Positions 9,509 to 18,228 of a DNA stretch of 64,000 bases are shown here, one piece after another. The notes beneath the pieces are model-generated. The model was not told the DNA's origin and ran no database searches. It saw only the letters and a program-made list of their open reading frames with translations. Position 1 is the stretch's first letter. Every line of letters begins with the position of its first letter. Position numbers and translations under genes: made by a program. The stretch lies in assembly GCF_034044715.1 (NCBI RefSeq), contig NZ_JAXCLW010000001.1:1359343-1423342 (forward strand), in the 5' to 3' direction. Source of the DNA: Dongia_B soli. Lineage in GTDB: Bacteria; Pseudomonadota; Alphaproteobacteria; Dongiales; Dongiaceae.

Positions 9509-10213
9509 ATGCTGTCCGATTTCGTTGCCTATCTGGACACTTTGCCGCCCGAGATCTGCTGATCATCGAGATGCTGCTCTGTTTTAACCTGATCCCCGCC
9601 ATGCTGCAGCTGTTCGGTCCGGCCGGCCCGATGTGCTGACGGAATATTACGGCCGGGCGCCTGCACGGCGCGGCTTCTGGCTTGGTTTTGCCGTCATGCT
9701 GCTGATGACCTGCATGATGATGCTGGCCATCGGCTACCGGCCGATGACAGCGGCAGAAGCGGCGAAGCGATGGCCTGGGCATTGCCCAATCACGACCACA
9801 TCATGGCCCTGTTCCTGCCAGCGCCGACCCTGCTGGCAGCCAGCATGACCAGCTATCTGATCAGCCAGTTCAATGACGTCCCGGTGTTCCAGGAGTTCCG
9901 CGCCTGGACCGGCAGCCGTCATATGCGGCTCAGGGCCGGCGGCTCGACGGCGATCTCGGCGCTAATCGACAACATCATCTTCAATAGTCTCGCCTGGATG
10001 GTCTTCCCCTGGCTGCTCGGCGAACCGCCGCTCGGCCTCAGGGCGCTTATCTTCACCTATGTCATCGGCACCTATTGGATCCGCTTGGCGATGGCGGTGG
10101 CAGAGGCACCCTTCGTCTATCTCGCCGGCTGGTTCCTGCCGCCGGAGGATCGCCTGCGCTACCGGCGGACAGGCTCGTCACCATTGCTGGCTGTGGCGAC
10201 CGCAACGACGTAA
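9509..10213 (+). pseudogene. Decayed queuosine-precursor transporter (YhhQ/VUT family)
   Basis: Three frames together spell a broken YhhQ-like membrane protein. An ATG at 9509 with a good GGGAGG site starts MLSDFVAYLD, but this frame stops at 9560-9562. The next frame continues LLIIEMLLCFNLIPAM and stops at 9637. A third frame from about 9630 reads DVLTEYYGRAPARRGFW, the family's hallmark segment. Near 9755-9770 the frame shifts again to give SYLISQFNDVPVFQEF and GGSTAISALIDN, also family hallmarks, ending at 10213. About 30-40 residues normally present before DVLTE are missing, so there is a deletion as well as frameshifts. Intact members import queuine or preQ precursors through the inner membrane. 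Three independent lesions make sequencing error unlikely. Confidence 0.75.
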
Positions 10214-10355
10214 TCGGGCTAGGCCCCTCACATCGCTGCCGCCGCGGATCGATGACGGACCGCCCTGAATGGGATTCGGTCTGGATCGATCCGGTGCGGA
10301 TGCTAAACTGTCGCCGCGCGCAGGCCGATGACGATAGCTGAAATGGAGGTTGCAG

Positions 10356-11126
10356 ATGAACGATCTTCCACGCCGTCATGTCATGACCGGCCTCGCCGGA
10401 CTGTCCCTCGCGGCATTGCTCGCCGATCCGGTCAAGGTGGCCGCCGCGGCGGAAAGCCTAACCACCATCACCACGAAGACACCGAGCGGCCGCGACATCT
10501 CCGGCGCGTTGGGCGTACCGGCCAAGACGCCGGCCGGCGCCGTGGTGCTGGTGCCGGAATGGTGGGGCCTCAACGATCAGATCAAAAGCGTAGCGGCGGA
10601 ACTGACCAAGATCGGCTATCTCACCCTCGCCAGCGATCTTTATAACGGCAAAGTCGCGACAGATGTGGCGACAGCACGCCAGTTGAAGGATGCCGTGCAG
10701 CCCGAGCAGGCGACGGAAACGCTCACCACCTGGATCGACTACCTGCGCAAGCGGCCGGAAAGCAATGGCAAGCTGGCGATGATCGGCTGGTGCTTTGGCG
10801 GCGGCTGGTCCCTCCGTGCCTCCTTGGCGCGGCCGGTCGAGGCGACGGTCATCTATTACGGCGATGTCACGCCCGATGAATCCGCCTTGCAGAAACTGAA
10901 GGGACCGGTTCTCGGCCATTTCGGCAATCTTGACCAATCGATCACGCCGGAATCGGTGAATACCTTCGAGGCGCGGCTGAAGAAGATCGGCAAGAAAGCG
11001 ACCATCTATCGCTACAATGCCAATCATGCCTTCGCCAATCCCACCGGCCAGAACTATGAGGCGGCGGAGGCGCGCCAGGCCTGGGATCGCACGGTCGCCT
11101 TTCTGCACGAAACCATCGGCAGTTGA
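10356..11126 (+). CDS. Dienelactone hydrolase family protein with export signal
   Basis: A 256-residue alpha/beta hydrolase. The ATG at 10356 lies 6 bases after GGAGG. The N-terminus RRHVMTGLAGLSLAALLA followed by an AAAA stretch resembles a Tat signal. The body shows the dienelactone-hydrolase features: an early VLVPEWWGLN, the nucleophile elbow GWCFGG with Cys as nucleophile, an Asp in GNLDQS and the His in NANHAF. The family hydrolyses dienelactones or related esters, but many members have unknown substrates, so the substrate here is open. It converges on the minus-strand solute-binding protein only 19 bases away. Confidence 0.85.
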   Translation: MNDLPRRHVMTGLAGLSLAALLADPVKVAAAAESLTTITTKTPSGRDISGALGVPAKTPAGAVVLVPEWWGLNDQIKSVAAELTKIGYLTLASDLYNGKVATDVATARQLKDAVQPEQATETLTTWIDYLRKRPESNGKLAMIGWCFGGGWSLRASLARPVEATVIYYGDVTPDESALQKLKGPVLGHFGNLDQSITPESVNTFEARLKKIGKKATIYRYNANHAFANPTGQNYEAAEARQAWDRTVAFLHETIGS

Positions 11127-11145
11127 GACCGCGGCAACGACCGGC

Positions 11146-12072
11146 TCAAATCTCCGGTATTGCCTGCAGGATGAAGAGCGCCTTCAGCAGGGCGCTGGGT
11201 TCCGAATTTGGAAAATAGACATGGAACAATTCCTGCGCCTTGCCGGAACGATAAAGCCGTGACAAGGCTAGATTTGCAATCACCCGGAGGCGATCGTCGT
11301 TCGGGCGTAGCGCGAAAGCGAAAGGTTCCAGGCTAAGGGATTCGTCGGCGACCCGCAGGCTGTCCGGTTCCTTGCTCTGTGCCCGTAAGACAACCAGCGT
11401 ATCGCGATCCGCGAAATATGCTGCAATCTTCTTGTCCTCCAGCGCTTTCAAGGCGGATAGATGGCTCTCAAAGGTCACCACGTCGCCGGTGATCAGCAGA
11501 CGGTGCAAGGTTGCGCGCAGCATCGCTTCGGTCGAGGTGTTGCCGACGACGCCGATCCGCTCCCCTTCCAGGTCGCGCATATTGGCGACATCGCTGTCGG
11601 TCCGTGTCATCAAACCGGTGCCGGAAACCCAGATTTGCAGGGTGAAGTCGAATTTCTGCATGCGCTGGATCGTTTCCGACGTTCCCTCGCAAAGCAGGTC
11701 GATCTTGCCGGTGGCCAGATCGTCGAACCGCGAATCAGCGCTGACCGTGACATAGGTGATGCCGAGATCCGGCATGTTCTGGGTCTCGCGCAAGGTCTTG
11801 ACGATTTCCTGGCACAACGCCACGGCATAGCCGTCCGGCTTGCCGTCCTTGATTTGAGAGAATGGCGGCTGATCGGCGCGGACACCCAGAATGATCGACT
11901 TGCGTTCTTTCAACGCCTCGACCGTATCGGCGCCGGCCGGCGATGCCGTGCATGACAGGAAGATGAGGGCAGAAGCCGTGACGATTGCGAGACCAATTCG
12001 CTGCACGGAAGCGAACCAGCCTGCACCCAACCCGCGTGCAGGCCGCGTCGAACCGTGCTGATGCCCTGTCAT
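11146..12072 (-). CDS. Family 3 extracellular solute-binding protein
   Basis: A 308-residue periplasmic binding protein of the polar-amino-acid type. Residues ~20-50 form a signal peptide with an LSCTAS stretch that could be a weak lipobox. The mature part starts VEALKERKSIILGVRAD, and PPFS, DGYAVALC and DLLCEGTSE are the ligand-binding stretches expected for family 3. The ATG at 12072 is chosen because GGCGAGG precedes it; a TTG 11 codons upstream is in frame but lacks support. No permease or ATPase gene is adjacent, so it is an orphan that either feeds a distant transporter or acts as a sensor partner. Confidence 0.82.
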   Translation of the reverse strand: MTGHQHGSTRPARGLGAGWFASVQRIGLAIVTASALIFLSCTASPAGADTVEALKERKSIILGVRADQPPFSQIKDGKPDGYAVALCQEIVKTLRETQNMPDLGITYVTVSADSRFDDLATGKIDLLCEGTSETIQRMQKFDFTLQIWVSGTGLMTRTDSDVANMRDLEGERIGVVGNTSTEAMLRATLHRLLITGDVVTFESHLSALKALEDKKIAAYFADRDTLVVLRAQSKEPDSLRVADESLSLEPFAFALRPNDDRLRVIANLALSRLYRSGKAQELFHVYFPNSEPSALLKALFILQAIPEI

Positions 12073-12331
12073 ATGCGCCTCGCCCTTTCCAACATGACGT
12101 ATCAAGGTATCACGACGCGCCCTGGCTGGAAAACAGCTCGCCCGGAAACAGGCGTCAGAAACACTCGCTTGGGAACGACAACATGCCGATAGGACGCTTT
12201 GCTTGTGGGAAGTCCGTTTGATCGGGGCGGCCGCCGAAACAGGCTGCTCTTTCCTAGCAATACGCCGTTCCGCCAGCGCCAGCTTTTCAGCATGGTCGTC
12301 TTATCGACGCCGCCGCTTATCCTTGAGGTCT

Positions 12332-14179
12332 CTAGCGCCGGCGACGGCGCGGCTGATGGTCTTCCTCGAACAAGGCGGCCAATTGCTCCAGCACCGTGCC
12401 GCCCAATTGCTCGGCATCGACGATTGTAACGGCGCGGCGGTAATAGCGGGTGACGTCATGGCCGATGCCGATGGCGACGATCTCCACCGCCGATCGCGTC
12501 TCGACCCAGTCGATCACCTCGCGCAGATGATGTTCCAGATAATTGCCAGGATTGACCGACAGGGTGGAATCATCGACCGGCGCACCGTCGGAGATCACCA
12601 TCAGGATCTTGCGCTGCTCGGGGCGGCCGATCAGCCGGCTATGGGCCCAAAGCAGCGCCTCGCCGTCGATATTTTCCTTGAGGATGCCTTCGCGCAGCAT
12701 CAGCCCCAGATTCTTCCGGGCCCGCCGCCAAGGCGTATCCGCCGCCTTATAAATGATATGCCGCAAGTCATTGAGACGGCCGGGACTGCTTGGCTTGTTG
12801 GCGGCAATCCAGGCTTCGCGGGACTGGCCGCCCTTCCACATGCGCGTGGTGAAGCCGAGGATCTCGACCTTCACACCGCAGCGCTCCAAGGTTCGCGCCA
12901 GGATATCGCCAGTCATCGCAGCGACGGTGATCGGCCGCCCGCGCATCGACCCCGAGTTGTCGATCAGCAGGGTGACGACCGTGTCGCGGAATTCGGTATC
13001 GCTTTCCTGCTTGTAGCTCAGCGGCAATTCCGGATTGACGATGACACGCGGCAGCCGCGCGGCATCCAGCAGGCCTTCTTCCAGATCGAAGTTCCAGGAT
13101 CGGTTCTGCTTTGCCAGCAATCGCCGCTGCAGCCGGTTGGCAAGCTTCGCCACGACTGCCTGCAGATTGACCAGCTGCTGATCCAGCATCTGGCGCAAGC
13201 GCGTCAATTCATCCGGGTCGCACAGCTCTTCAGCGCCGATCACTTCATCGAACTGATTGGTGAACGGCTTATAGGCGGAATCATGGCGATTGCGCCCGAG
13301 ATCGTGTTCCTGACGTCGACCGGGTTTGCCGGGTTGTTCTTCCCCGTCCTCGGTCGGCATATCCATCTCGTCTTCGCTGCCGGCCATCTCTTCTGCCTCG
13401 GCTTCGCCCTCGGCAGCGGATTTGTCCATCGGCGGCGGCTGATCGGTTTCACCCTGTTCGCCGCCTTGCTGCTGCGGCTGGTCGTCAGGCTGGTTCTGCT
13501 GATCGTCCTGCTCGTCGCTTTGATCGTCGCTGGAATCGAAATCCTCGTCGCTTGCTTCCATCTCCAGATCGGCGAGCAGGCGGCGCACCGCCTTCGCATA
13601 GGCGCGCTGGTCATGCAATTCGTCGCGCAGATGGGCGATATCGTCCCGTACCTTCTGGTCCAGATCGGCGCGCCACAGATCGACCATGGCCTTGGCGCTG
13701 TCCGGCACTGGCTGGCCGGTGATCGCCTCGCGCACCAGCAGGCGCATGACATCGGCCAGGTTGGCTTCCTGACGCGAATTGATCCGGGCGAAGCCCTTCA
13801 GTTTGCAATGCTCCTTCAGCGCCGCCGTCAGGTTTTCCGAAACCCCGACCATGCGCTGGCTGCCCAGGGCTTCCACCCGCGCTTGTTCGACCGCATTGAA
13901 CACTTCGCGGGCGAGCGGCGTTTTCGGGCATTCGCGGGCATGCAGCTTGTTGTCGTGATAACGAAGCTTCAGCGCGATGGCATCGGCCTCACCTCGGGCA
14001 TAGGCGACTTCCGCCGCCGGCAGATGGCGTGCCGGCAAAGGTAGGCGGGCTTCGCTGCCCAGCAGATTCGCTGGGCCGGGCGAGAAGCTCGCCTGCACAT
14101 CGTTCTTTTCCGCGATGGCGCGCATGGTCGCGCCGGTGATGCGGCGGAACTCCTCCAGCGGATTGAAGGGGCTGGACAT
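12332..14179 (-). CDS. cobT: Cobaltochelatase subunit CobT
   Basis: A 615-residue protein of the aerobic cobalamin pathway that works with CobS to drive cobalt insertion by CobN. The N-terminal part (MSSPFNPLEEFRRITGATMRA) is typical. Residues ~205-255 form a very acidic Asp/Gln-rich linker, and the C-terminal half is a von Willebrand A domain with the MIDAS motif DNSGS at ~407-411. It ends in an RRRRR tail. It lies 16 bases downstream of cobS. No cobN or other cobalamin gene is visible here, as is common for alphaproteobacterial cobST. Confidence 0.94.
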   Translation of the reverse strand: MSSPFNPLEEFRRITGATMRAIAEKNDVQASFSPGPANLLGSEARLPLPARHLPAAEVAYARGEADAIALKLRYHDNKLHARECPKTPLAREVFNAVEQARVEALGSQRMVGVSENLTAALKEHCKLKGFARINSRQEANLADVMRLLVREAITGQPVPDSAKAMVDLWRADLDQKVRDDIAHLRDELHDQRAYAKAVRRLLADLEMEASDEDFDSSDDQSDEQDDQQNQPDDQPQQQGGEQGETDQPPPMDKSAAEGEAEAEEMAGSEDEMDMPTEDGEEQPGKPGRRQEHDLGRNRHDSAYKPFTNQFDEVIGAEELCDPDELTRLRQMLDQQLVNLQAVVAKLANRLQRRLLAKQNRSWNFDLEEGLLDAARLPRVIVNPELPLSYKQESDTEFRDTVVTLLIDNSGSMRGRPITVAAMTGDILARTLERCGVKVEILGFTTRMWKGGQSREAWIAANKPSSPGRLNDLRHIIYKAADTPWRRARKNLGLMLREGILKENIDGEALLWAHSRLIGRPEQRKILMVISDGAPVDDSTLSVNPGNYLEHHLREVIDWVETRSAVEIVAIGIGHDVTRYYRRAVTIVDAEQLGGTVLEQLAALFEEDHQPRRRRR

Positions 14180-14195
14180 GACGATGCCTCGGTTC

Positions 14196-15188
14196 TTAAA
14201 CCAGCTGCGCCCGTGTGATGCTGTCCTTCAGATCGACACCGAAACAGCGCTGGTAATATTCCGCGACGATTGGCCGTTCCAGCTCGTCGCATTTGTTGAG
14301 GAACGAGACGCGGAAGGCAAAGCCGACATCGTTGAAGATGCGGGCATTCTCGGCCCAGGTGATGACGGTACGTGGACTCATGACGGTGGAGATGTCGCCG
14401 TTGATGAAGCCGGCACGGGTCAATTCGGCGCAGGCCACCATGGCCCCGATCGTCTTGCGGCCGGCATCGTTGTCATAGGTCGGCGATTTGGAAACGCAGA
14501 TATTCACCTCGTCGTCATGCGGCAAATAGTTCAACGTGGCGACGATGTTCCAGCGGTCCATTTGGCCCTGGTTGATCTGCTGGGTGCCGTGATAGAGGCC
14601 GGTCGTATCGCCAAGGCCGATCGTGTTGGCGGTGGCGAACAGCCGGAAGGCCGGATGCGGCCGGATCACCTTGTTCTGGTCCAGCAAGGTCAGCTTGCCT
14701 TCGACTTCCAGCACGCGCTGGATCACGAACATCACGTCGGGCCGGCCGGCATCATATTCGTCGAAGACCAAAGCGGTCGGATGTTGCAGGGCCCAAGGCA
14801 AGAGGCCTTCTCGGTATTCGGTCACCTGCTTGCCGTCCTTCAGGACGATGGCGTCCTTGCCGATCAGGTCGATGCGGCTGATATGGCTATCCAGATTGAT
14901 GCGGATGCAGGGCCAATTGAGACGCGCGGCGACCTGCTCGACATGGGTCGATTTACCGGTGCCGTGATAACCCTGGATCATGACGCGGCGGTTATAGGCA
15001 AAACCGGCCAGGATCGCCATCGTGGTGTCATGATCGAAGCGATAGGATTCGTCGACATCCGGTACATGTTCGCTACGTTGGCTGAACGCCGGCACCTGCA
15101 TGTCGGATTCCAGGCCGAAGACCTGGCTGACGGAGATGGAGATATCGGGGGTGGCGGTCTTTTCCGCCGCCGCGCTGGTGGCTGCCAT
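14196..15188 (-). CDS. cobS: Cobaltochelatase subunit CobS (AAA+ ATPase)
   Basis: A 330-residue AAA+ ATPase of the MoxR-like class that forms the chelatase motor with CobT. Walker A GYHGTGKST is at ~73-81 and Walker B LVFDEYDAGRPDV starts at ~141. The ATG at 15188 gives the family's usual length. Together with cobT it forms a two-gene operon in which cobS is first. Confidence 0.95.
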   Translation of the reverse strand: MAATSAAAEKTATPDISISVSQVFGLESDMQVPAFSQRSEHVPDVDESYRFDHDTTMAILAGFAYNRRVMIQGYHGTGKSTHVEQVAARLNWPCIRINLDSHISRIDLIGKDAIVLKDGKQVTEYREGLLPWALQHPTALVFDEYDAGRPDVMFVIQRVLEVEGKLTLLDQNKVIRPHPAFRLFATANTIGLGDTTGLYHGTQQINQGQMDRWNIVATLNYLPHDDEVNICVSKSPTYDNDAGRKTIGAMVACAELTRAGFINGDISTVMSPRTVITWAENARIFNDVGFAFRVSFLNKCDELERPIVAEYYQRCFGVDLKDSITRAQLV

Positions 15189-15416
15189 GATAAAGTGATC
15201 CGCTTTCGTTACATTACTGCGTCGTTGGCAATTTCTACTCGATTATAGTGGGATTGCGCTAGGTCGGAGCGCAGGGAACGACCACGGGGTGACAATATGC
15301 GCAATCCAGCCTCGTCTGCCCGGCATATACGCCTCGCCAGCATGCGTGCCGGGTCGCGTCGTTCCTGAAGGGACCGGAATAACGCTAGAGCGGGGTCCGC
15401 TTCGCGGAAACGCCCG

Positions 15417-16010
15417 TCACGCCCCGGCGATGGCCGCGGCTTTCAGCGTGCTATAAGCCTGGTTGACCAATTTCAGCTGCTCTTCCGCCGTTTTGTCGCC
15501 GCCATTAGCATCGGGATGGAGCTTTTTCACCAAACTCTTATAGCGCAGCTTGATCTCATCGAAAGTGGCAGGCCAGCTCAGGTTAAGCACTGCCAAAGCC
15601 TGTTCCTCCGGAGAGGTTGCGGCCTTGGCGCGCTGTTGCCGTTCCCGCTTCGCTTGCTCGCCGTTCAAGGCTTCGGCGACGTCATCCGGCACGAAATCGC
15701 CTTTGACGCCAAAACGGTGGTGAGCACCAAGACGGCCCAACGGCCAAGTGGGCCGTTGTCCGACGATGTCCTGGCGCATTTGCCGCTCGATTTCAGCTTG
15801 ATTCATGCCGGCATAGTAATCCCAAGCCTTGTTGTAGGCGCGCACGTGCTCCAGGCAGAACCAGTAATATTCGTTCAGCTTTTGCCGTGATTTCGGCGCG
15901 CGATGAACCCCCGCCTCGGTGCAACCGGGATGGTTGCAGAGGGTGATTTGCGGCTGCGCGTCCTCGAATGAGTCTCGGCGCCGATATCGTTGGTTCATGG
16001 ATTTCGGCAT
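15417..16010 (-). CDS. J-domain protein with N-terminal Cys/His motif
   Basis: A 197-residue cytosolic protein. Residues ~136-195 form a J domain with the catalytic HPD at 165-167 (KKLHPDANGGD), so it should stimulate a DnaK-type chaperone. The N-terminal third has Cys25, His27, Cys30, Cys52 and His55 in a pattern (CNHPGC, then FCLEH) that looks like a small zinc site. The start MPKSMNQRY at 16010 is chosen because the longer open frame upstream has no conserved look; MNQ at 15998 is the alternative. It sits upstream of cobS and divergent from bolA, a neighbourhood I recall from other alphaproteobacteria. Confidence 0.85.
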   Translation of the reverse strand: MPKSMNQRYRRRDSFEDAQPQITLCNHPGCTEAGVHRAPKSRQKLNEYYWFCLEHVRAYNKAWDYYAGMNQAEIERQMRQDIVGQRPTWPLGRLGAHHRFGVKGDFVPDDVAEALNGEQAKRERQQRAKAATSPEEQALAVLNLSWPATFDEIKLRYKSLVKKLHPDANGGDKTAEEQLKLVNQAYSTLKAAAIAGA

Positions 16011-16196
16011 GCCAATAGTATGGGTTTTCGCCGCTGCTAAGGCAAGTATCGCGCGACCGCACTGCACAGGGAACAGCGTTGCATGCGACGGACTTGTCAA
16101 ATGCGCGACTTCTCCGTAACCATCCTTGCGGCCAGCGGCTAATGCTTCACCGCGATGCCGGCAGGCTGGCCACCCTAGATGAATGGAGTGATTATC

Positions 16197-16466
16197 ATGG
16201 GGCAGGTCGCCGATCGTCTGGAAGCAAAACTGCGCACGGCTTTTCAGCCCGAGGCGCTCGCCGTCATCGACCAGACCAATGAGCACCACGGCCATGCGGG
16301 CTGGCGCGAAAGCGGCGAAACACATTTCCGGATCGAAATTACAGCCGCCGCTTTCGCGGGCAAATCCCGGGTTGAGCGCCAACGCCTTGTCTATGCCACT
16401 TTGGCGGATGACATGAACAATCCGGTACATGCGCTCTCTTTGGTGACACGGGCACCCGGCGAGTAA
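16197..16466 (+). CDS. BolA family protein
   Basis: An 89-residue protein starting MGQVADRLEAKL. The fold signature includes VIDQTNEHHGHAG, ETHFRIEI, and the LVYATLADDMNNPVHAL helix. BolA proteins partner with monothiol glutaredoxins in iron-sulphur handling and can bind DNA. The ATG at 16197 is favoured over the in-frame ATG at 16179 because GGAGTG lies 8 bases upstream. It diverges from the J-domain gene, with 186 bases between the two starts available for both promoters. Confidence 0.92.
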   Translation: MGQVADRLEAKLRTAFQPEALAVIDQTNEHHGHAGWRESGETHFRIEITAAAFAGKSRVERQRLVYATLADDMNNPVHALSLVTRAPGE

Positions 16467-16770
16467 ACGCCTGTCGAAGACTTCCATGGAGCCGGGCAAA
16501 AACCCGCTAGAAGACTTGCGGCGATTTGGCGCGCGGCGGTTCTATCGGCTGTCCACTAGGTTGTCGGGCCGATTAAGTTTTGATTACCGCTTCTGATGTA
16601 CTGCGGTAGATTGTCGCAACCGAAAGCAGCAGAATCGATGAAACCCGCGCAACACTACTTTCGATAAGTTCAAATTAAGATAATTTTTAGCAAAAATTAT
16701 TGACTTGTCTGGCGTCACCTGCTTGGGAATATACGCATAAGCTCTTTTGGGGGAAGGGTGGACTGCCGTC
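16467..16770. other. Intergenic region with an AT-rich block
   Basis: No gene or RNA is recognised here. Bases ~16660-16745 are strikingly AT-rich for this genome (runs such as TAATTTTTAGCAAAAATTAT) and include TTGACT at 16700-16705. A -10 at ideal spacing is not obvious, since AATATACG lies about 22-24 bases further on. It is probably the promoter region of the ribbon-helix-helix gene. Confidence 0.4.
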
Positions 16771-17109
16771 ATGAAGGGATCACATAAAGCCGCACCCGAA
16801 GGTGCGACCGGGCGAAGTTCTGTACAACTGGGATTGGATAGAACGATGATTGCCCGCAACGTCACGGTAGCTGGTCGGCGCACGAGCCTTCGGCTGGAAC
16901 CGGAAATGTGGGATGCGCTGCTTGAAATCGGGACGCGCGAAAATCTATCGCTGCATCAGCTCTGCACCGAAGTGAATCGCCATCGCGGGGAATCGAGCCT
17001 CACCGCCTCGATCCGGGCCTACGCCTTGGCTTATTTCCGGGCGGCGGCAACCGAACGCGGTCATCGCAGCGCAGGACATGGCGGATTGCCGAGGCGCCGC
17101 GCGGACTGA
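16771..17109 (+). CDS. Ribbon-helix-helix domain protein
   Basis: A 112-residue basic protein. Residues ~35-90 (RRTSLRLEPEMWDALLEI, then LSLHQLCTEVN and SSLTASIRAYAL) match the RHH_4-type ribbon-helix-helix fold of small alphaproteobacterial DNA-binding proteins, with the RTSLRL strand as the DNA-contacting beta ribbon. The ATG at 16771 follows a purine-rich GGGGGAAGGGTGG that is rather distant; an ATG at 16846 (MIARNVTV) is a plausible shorter start. No toxin partner lies next to it, so I infer a regulator rather than an antitoxin. Confidence 0.78.
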   Translation: MKGSHKAAPEGATGRSSVQLGLDRTMIARNVTVAGRRTSLRLEPEMWDALLEIGTRENLSLHQLCTEVNRHRGESSLTASIRAYALAYFRAAATERGHRSAGHGGLPRRRAD

Positions 17110-17140
17110 TATCGGATCGCCGCGTTGCAGTCGGAATATG

Positions 17141-18067
17141 TTATTTTCCGCTGCGCTGGAGGCCGGTCGCAAGGGCCACGCCAAACGTGACGCAGGCCGT
17201 CGCCAGTGATGTGAGCGGCTGCACGCTTTCACCCAGCAGCAACAGGCCGCCCAGTAAGGTCAAGGCTGGAACCAAAGCGCTGAAAGCGGCCGCGCGAGTT
17301 GCGCCGAGCTGCCGCACCGCGATGCCATAAGCGACGATGGCGATCAAACCCGAAAGTCCACCCTGGATCAGCAATTGCGGCAGCCAGACCGCGACACCGA
17401 TCTGGCCGATCCTGCTGCCGAAGACGATCGCCAGGGCAAGATGACACAAAAAGGACCAGAAGGCGGTGATAGCGGCGGCCTGCAGGGCAGTGAGGCCGGT
17501 TTTCTTGAAGGCATGGCTGTAGGCAGCCCAGAACATCGCGGCCATCAAGAATAGGCCATGGCCGAGCCAGGCCGCTGACAGGGCATTGCCCTTCGCCGGT
17601 TGAGTCCAGGGTTGCGCATGATGGAAGTCGCCGGCGGCTATGGCGGCAATTCCCATGCCGATCAGCACGTAACCCAGTATTTGGCGGCGAGCGAAGCGCG
17701 CTGTTCCAAGCAGACAACCGATCAGCGCTGCCCAGAGGGGCATGGTGCCGGGCAGCAGCGCGCCGATCTCCGCGGCGGGAGCAAAGCGCATGCCGGCGGC
17801 GGCAATCAGCAGGAAAGGGGCTCCCGAGCCGGCGAGCATGATCCCGAGGGGCAAAAGCGGGACGTTGCGCGGTAGCGGCCGGCAGCGCCACCAGACCGGC
17901 GCGAGGACGATAGCGGGCAGGCCATAGCGCAGCAGGCCGATATCGATCGGACCAAGTTCGGTTTCCGCAGAATATCGGGTCGCAACAATCCAGCCAGACC
18001 AGATCACCACGGTGACGAGGGCGGCCGCGAGGCCGATAGCCTTGGACCGCACACCGGTCAGCTGCAA
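17141..18067 (-). CDS. EamA/DMT-family transporter
   Basis: An inner-membrane protein with about ten hydrophobic segments in two repeats, as in the drug/metabolite transporter superfamily. The first repeat starts KAIGLAAALVTVVIWSGWI and the second around AWLGHGLFLMAAMFWAAYS. Family members export amino acids or metabolites. The start is uncertain: the frame lacks an ATG near the first helix, and I use the TTG at 18067; GTG at 18052 is the alternative. The open frame reaches into the divergent Lrp gene, so a start there is unlikely. The Lrp regulator is transcribed away from it and probably controls it. Confidence 0.85.
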   Translation of the reverse strand: MQLTGVRSKAIGLAAALVTVVIWSGWIVATRYSAETELGPIDIGLLRYGLPAIVLAPVWWRCRPLPRNVPLLPLGIMLAGSGAPFLLIAAAGMRFAPAAEIGALLPGTMPLWAALIGCLLGTARFARRQILGYVLIGMGIAAIAAGDFHHAQPWTQPAKGNALSAAWLGHGLFLMAAMFWAAYSHAFKKTGLTALQAAAITAFWSFLCHLALAIVFGSRIGQIGVAVWLPQLLIQGGLSGLIAIVAYGIAVRQLGATRAAAFSALVPALTLLGGLLLLGESVQPLTSLATACVTFGVALATGLQRSGK

Positions 18068-18228
18068 TGGCGGTCCGGCACTTTCCAGCGATGGGATGGC
18101 TCGGTTCCTCTCCTGAGAAAGACCCAGCAATAATGTGCCAAAAGGCAAGGCATGTCCTTGCCAAGTGTGGCCGCCTAGGTGAAGAGGGAGCAATCTTCGC
18201 CTGATCTTTCCGGATTCGTGAGCATAAG

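Noticed and set aside
12203..14044. A 613-codon plus-strand open frame opposite cobT
   Set aside because: It is the antisense shadow of cobT. The cobT frame has vWA and acidic-linker features, while the plus frame shows no family motif.
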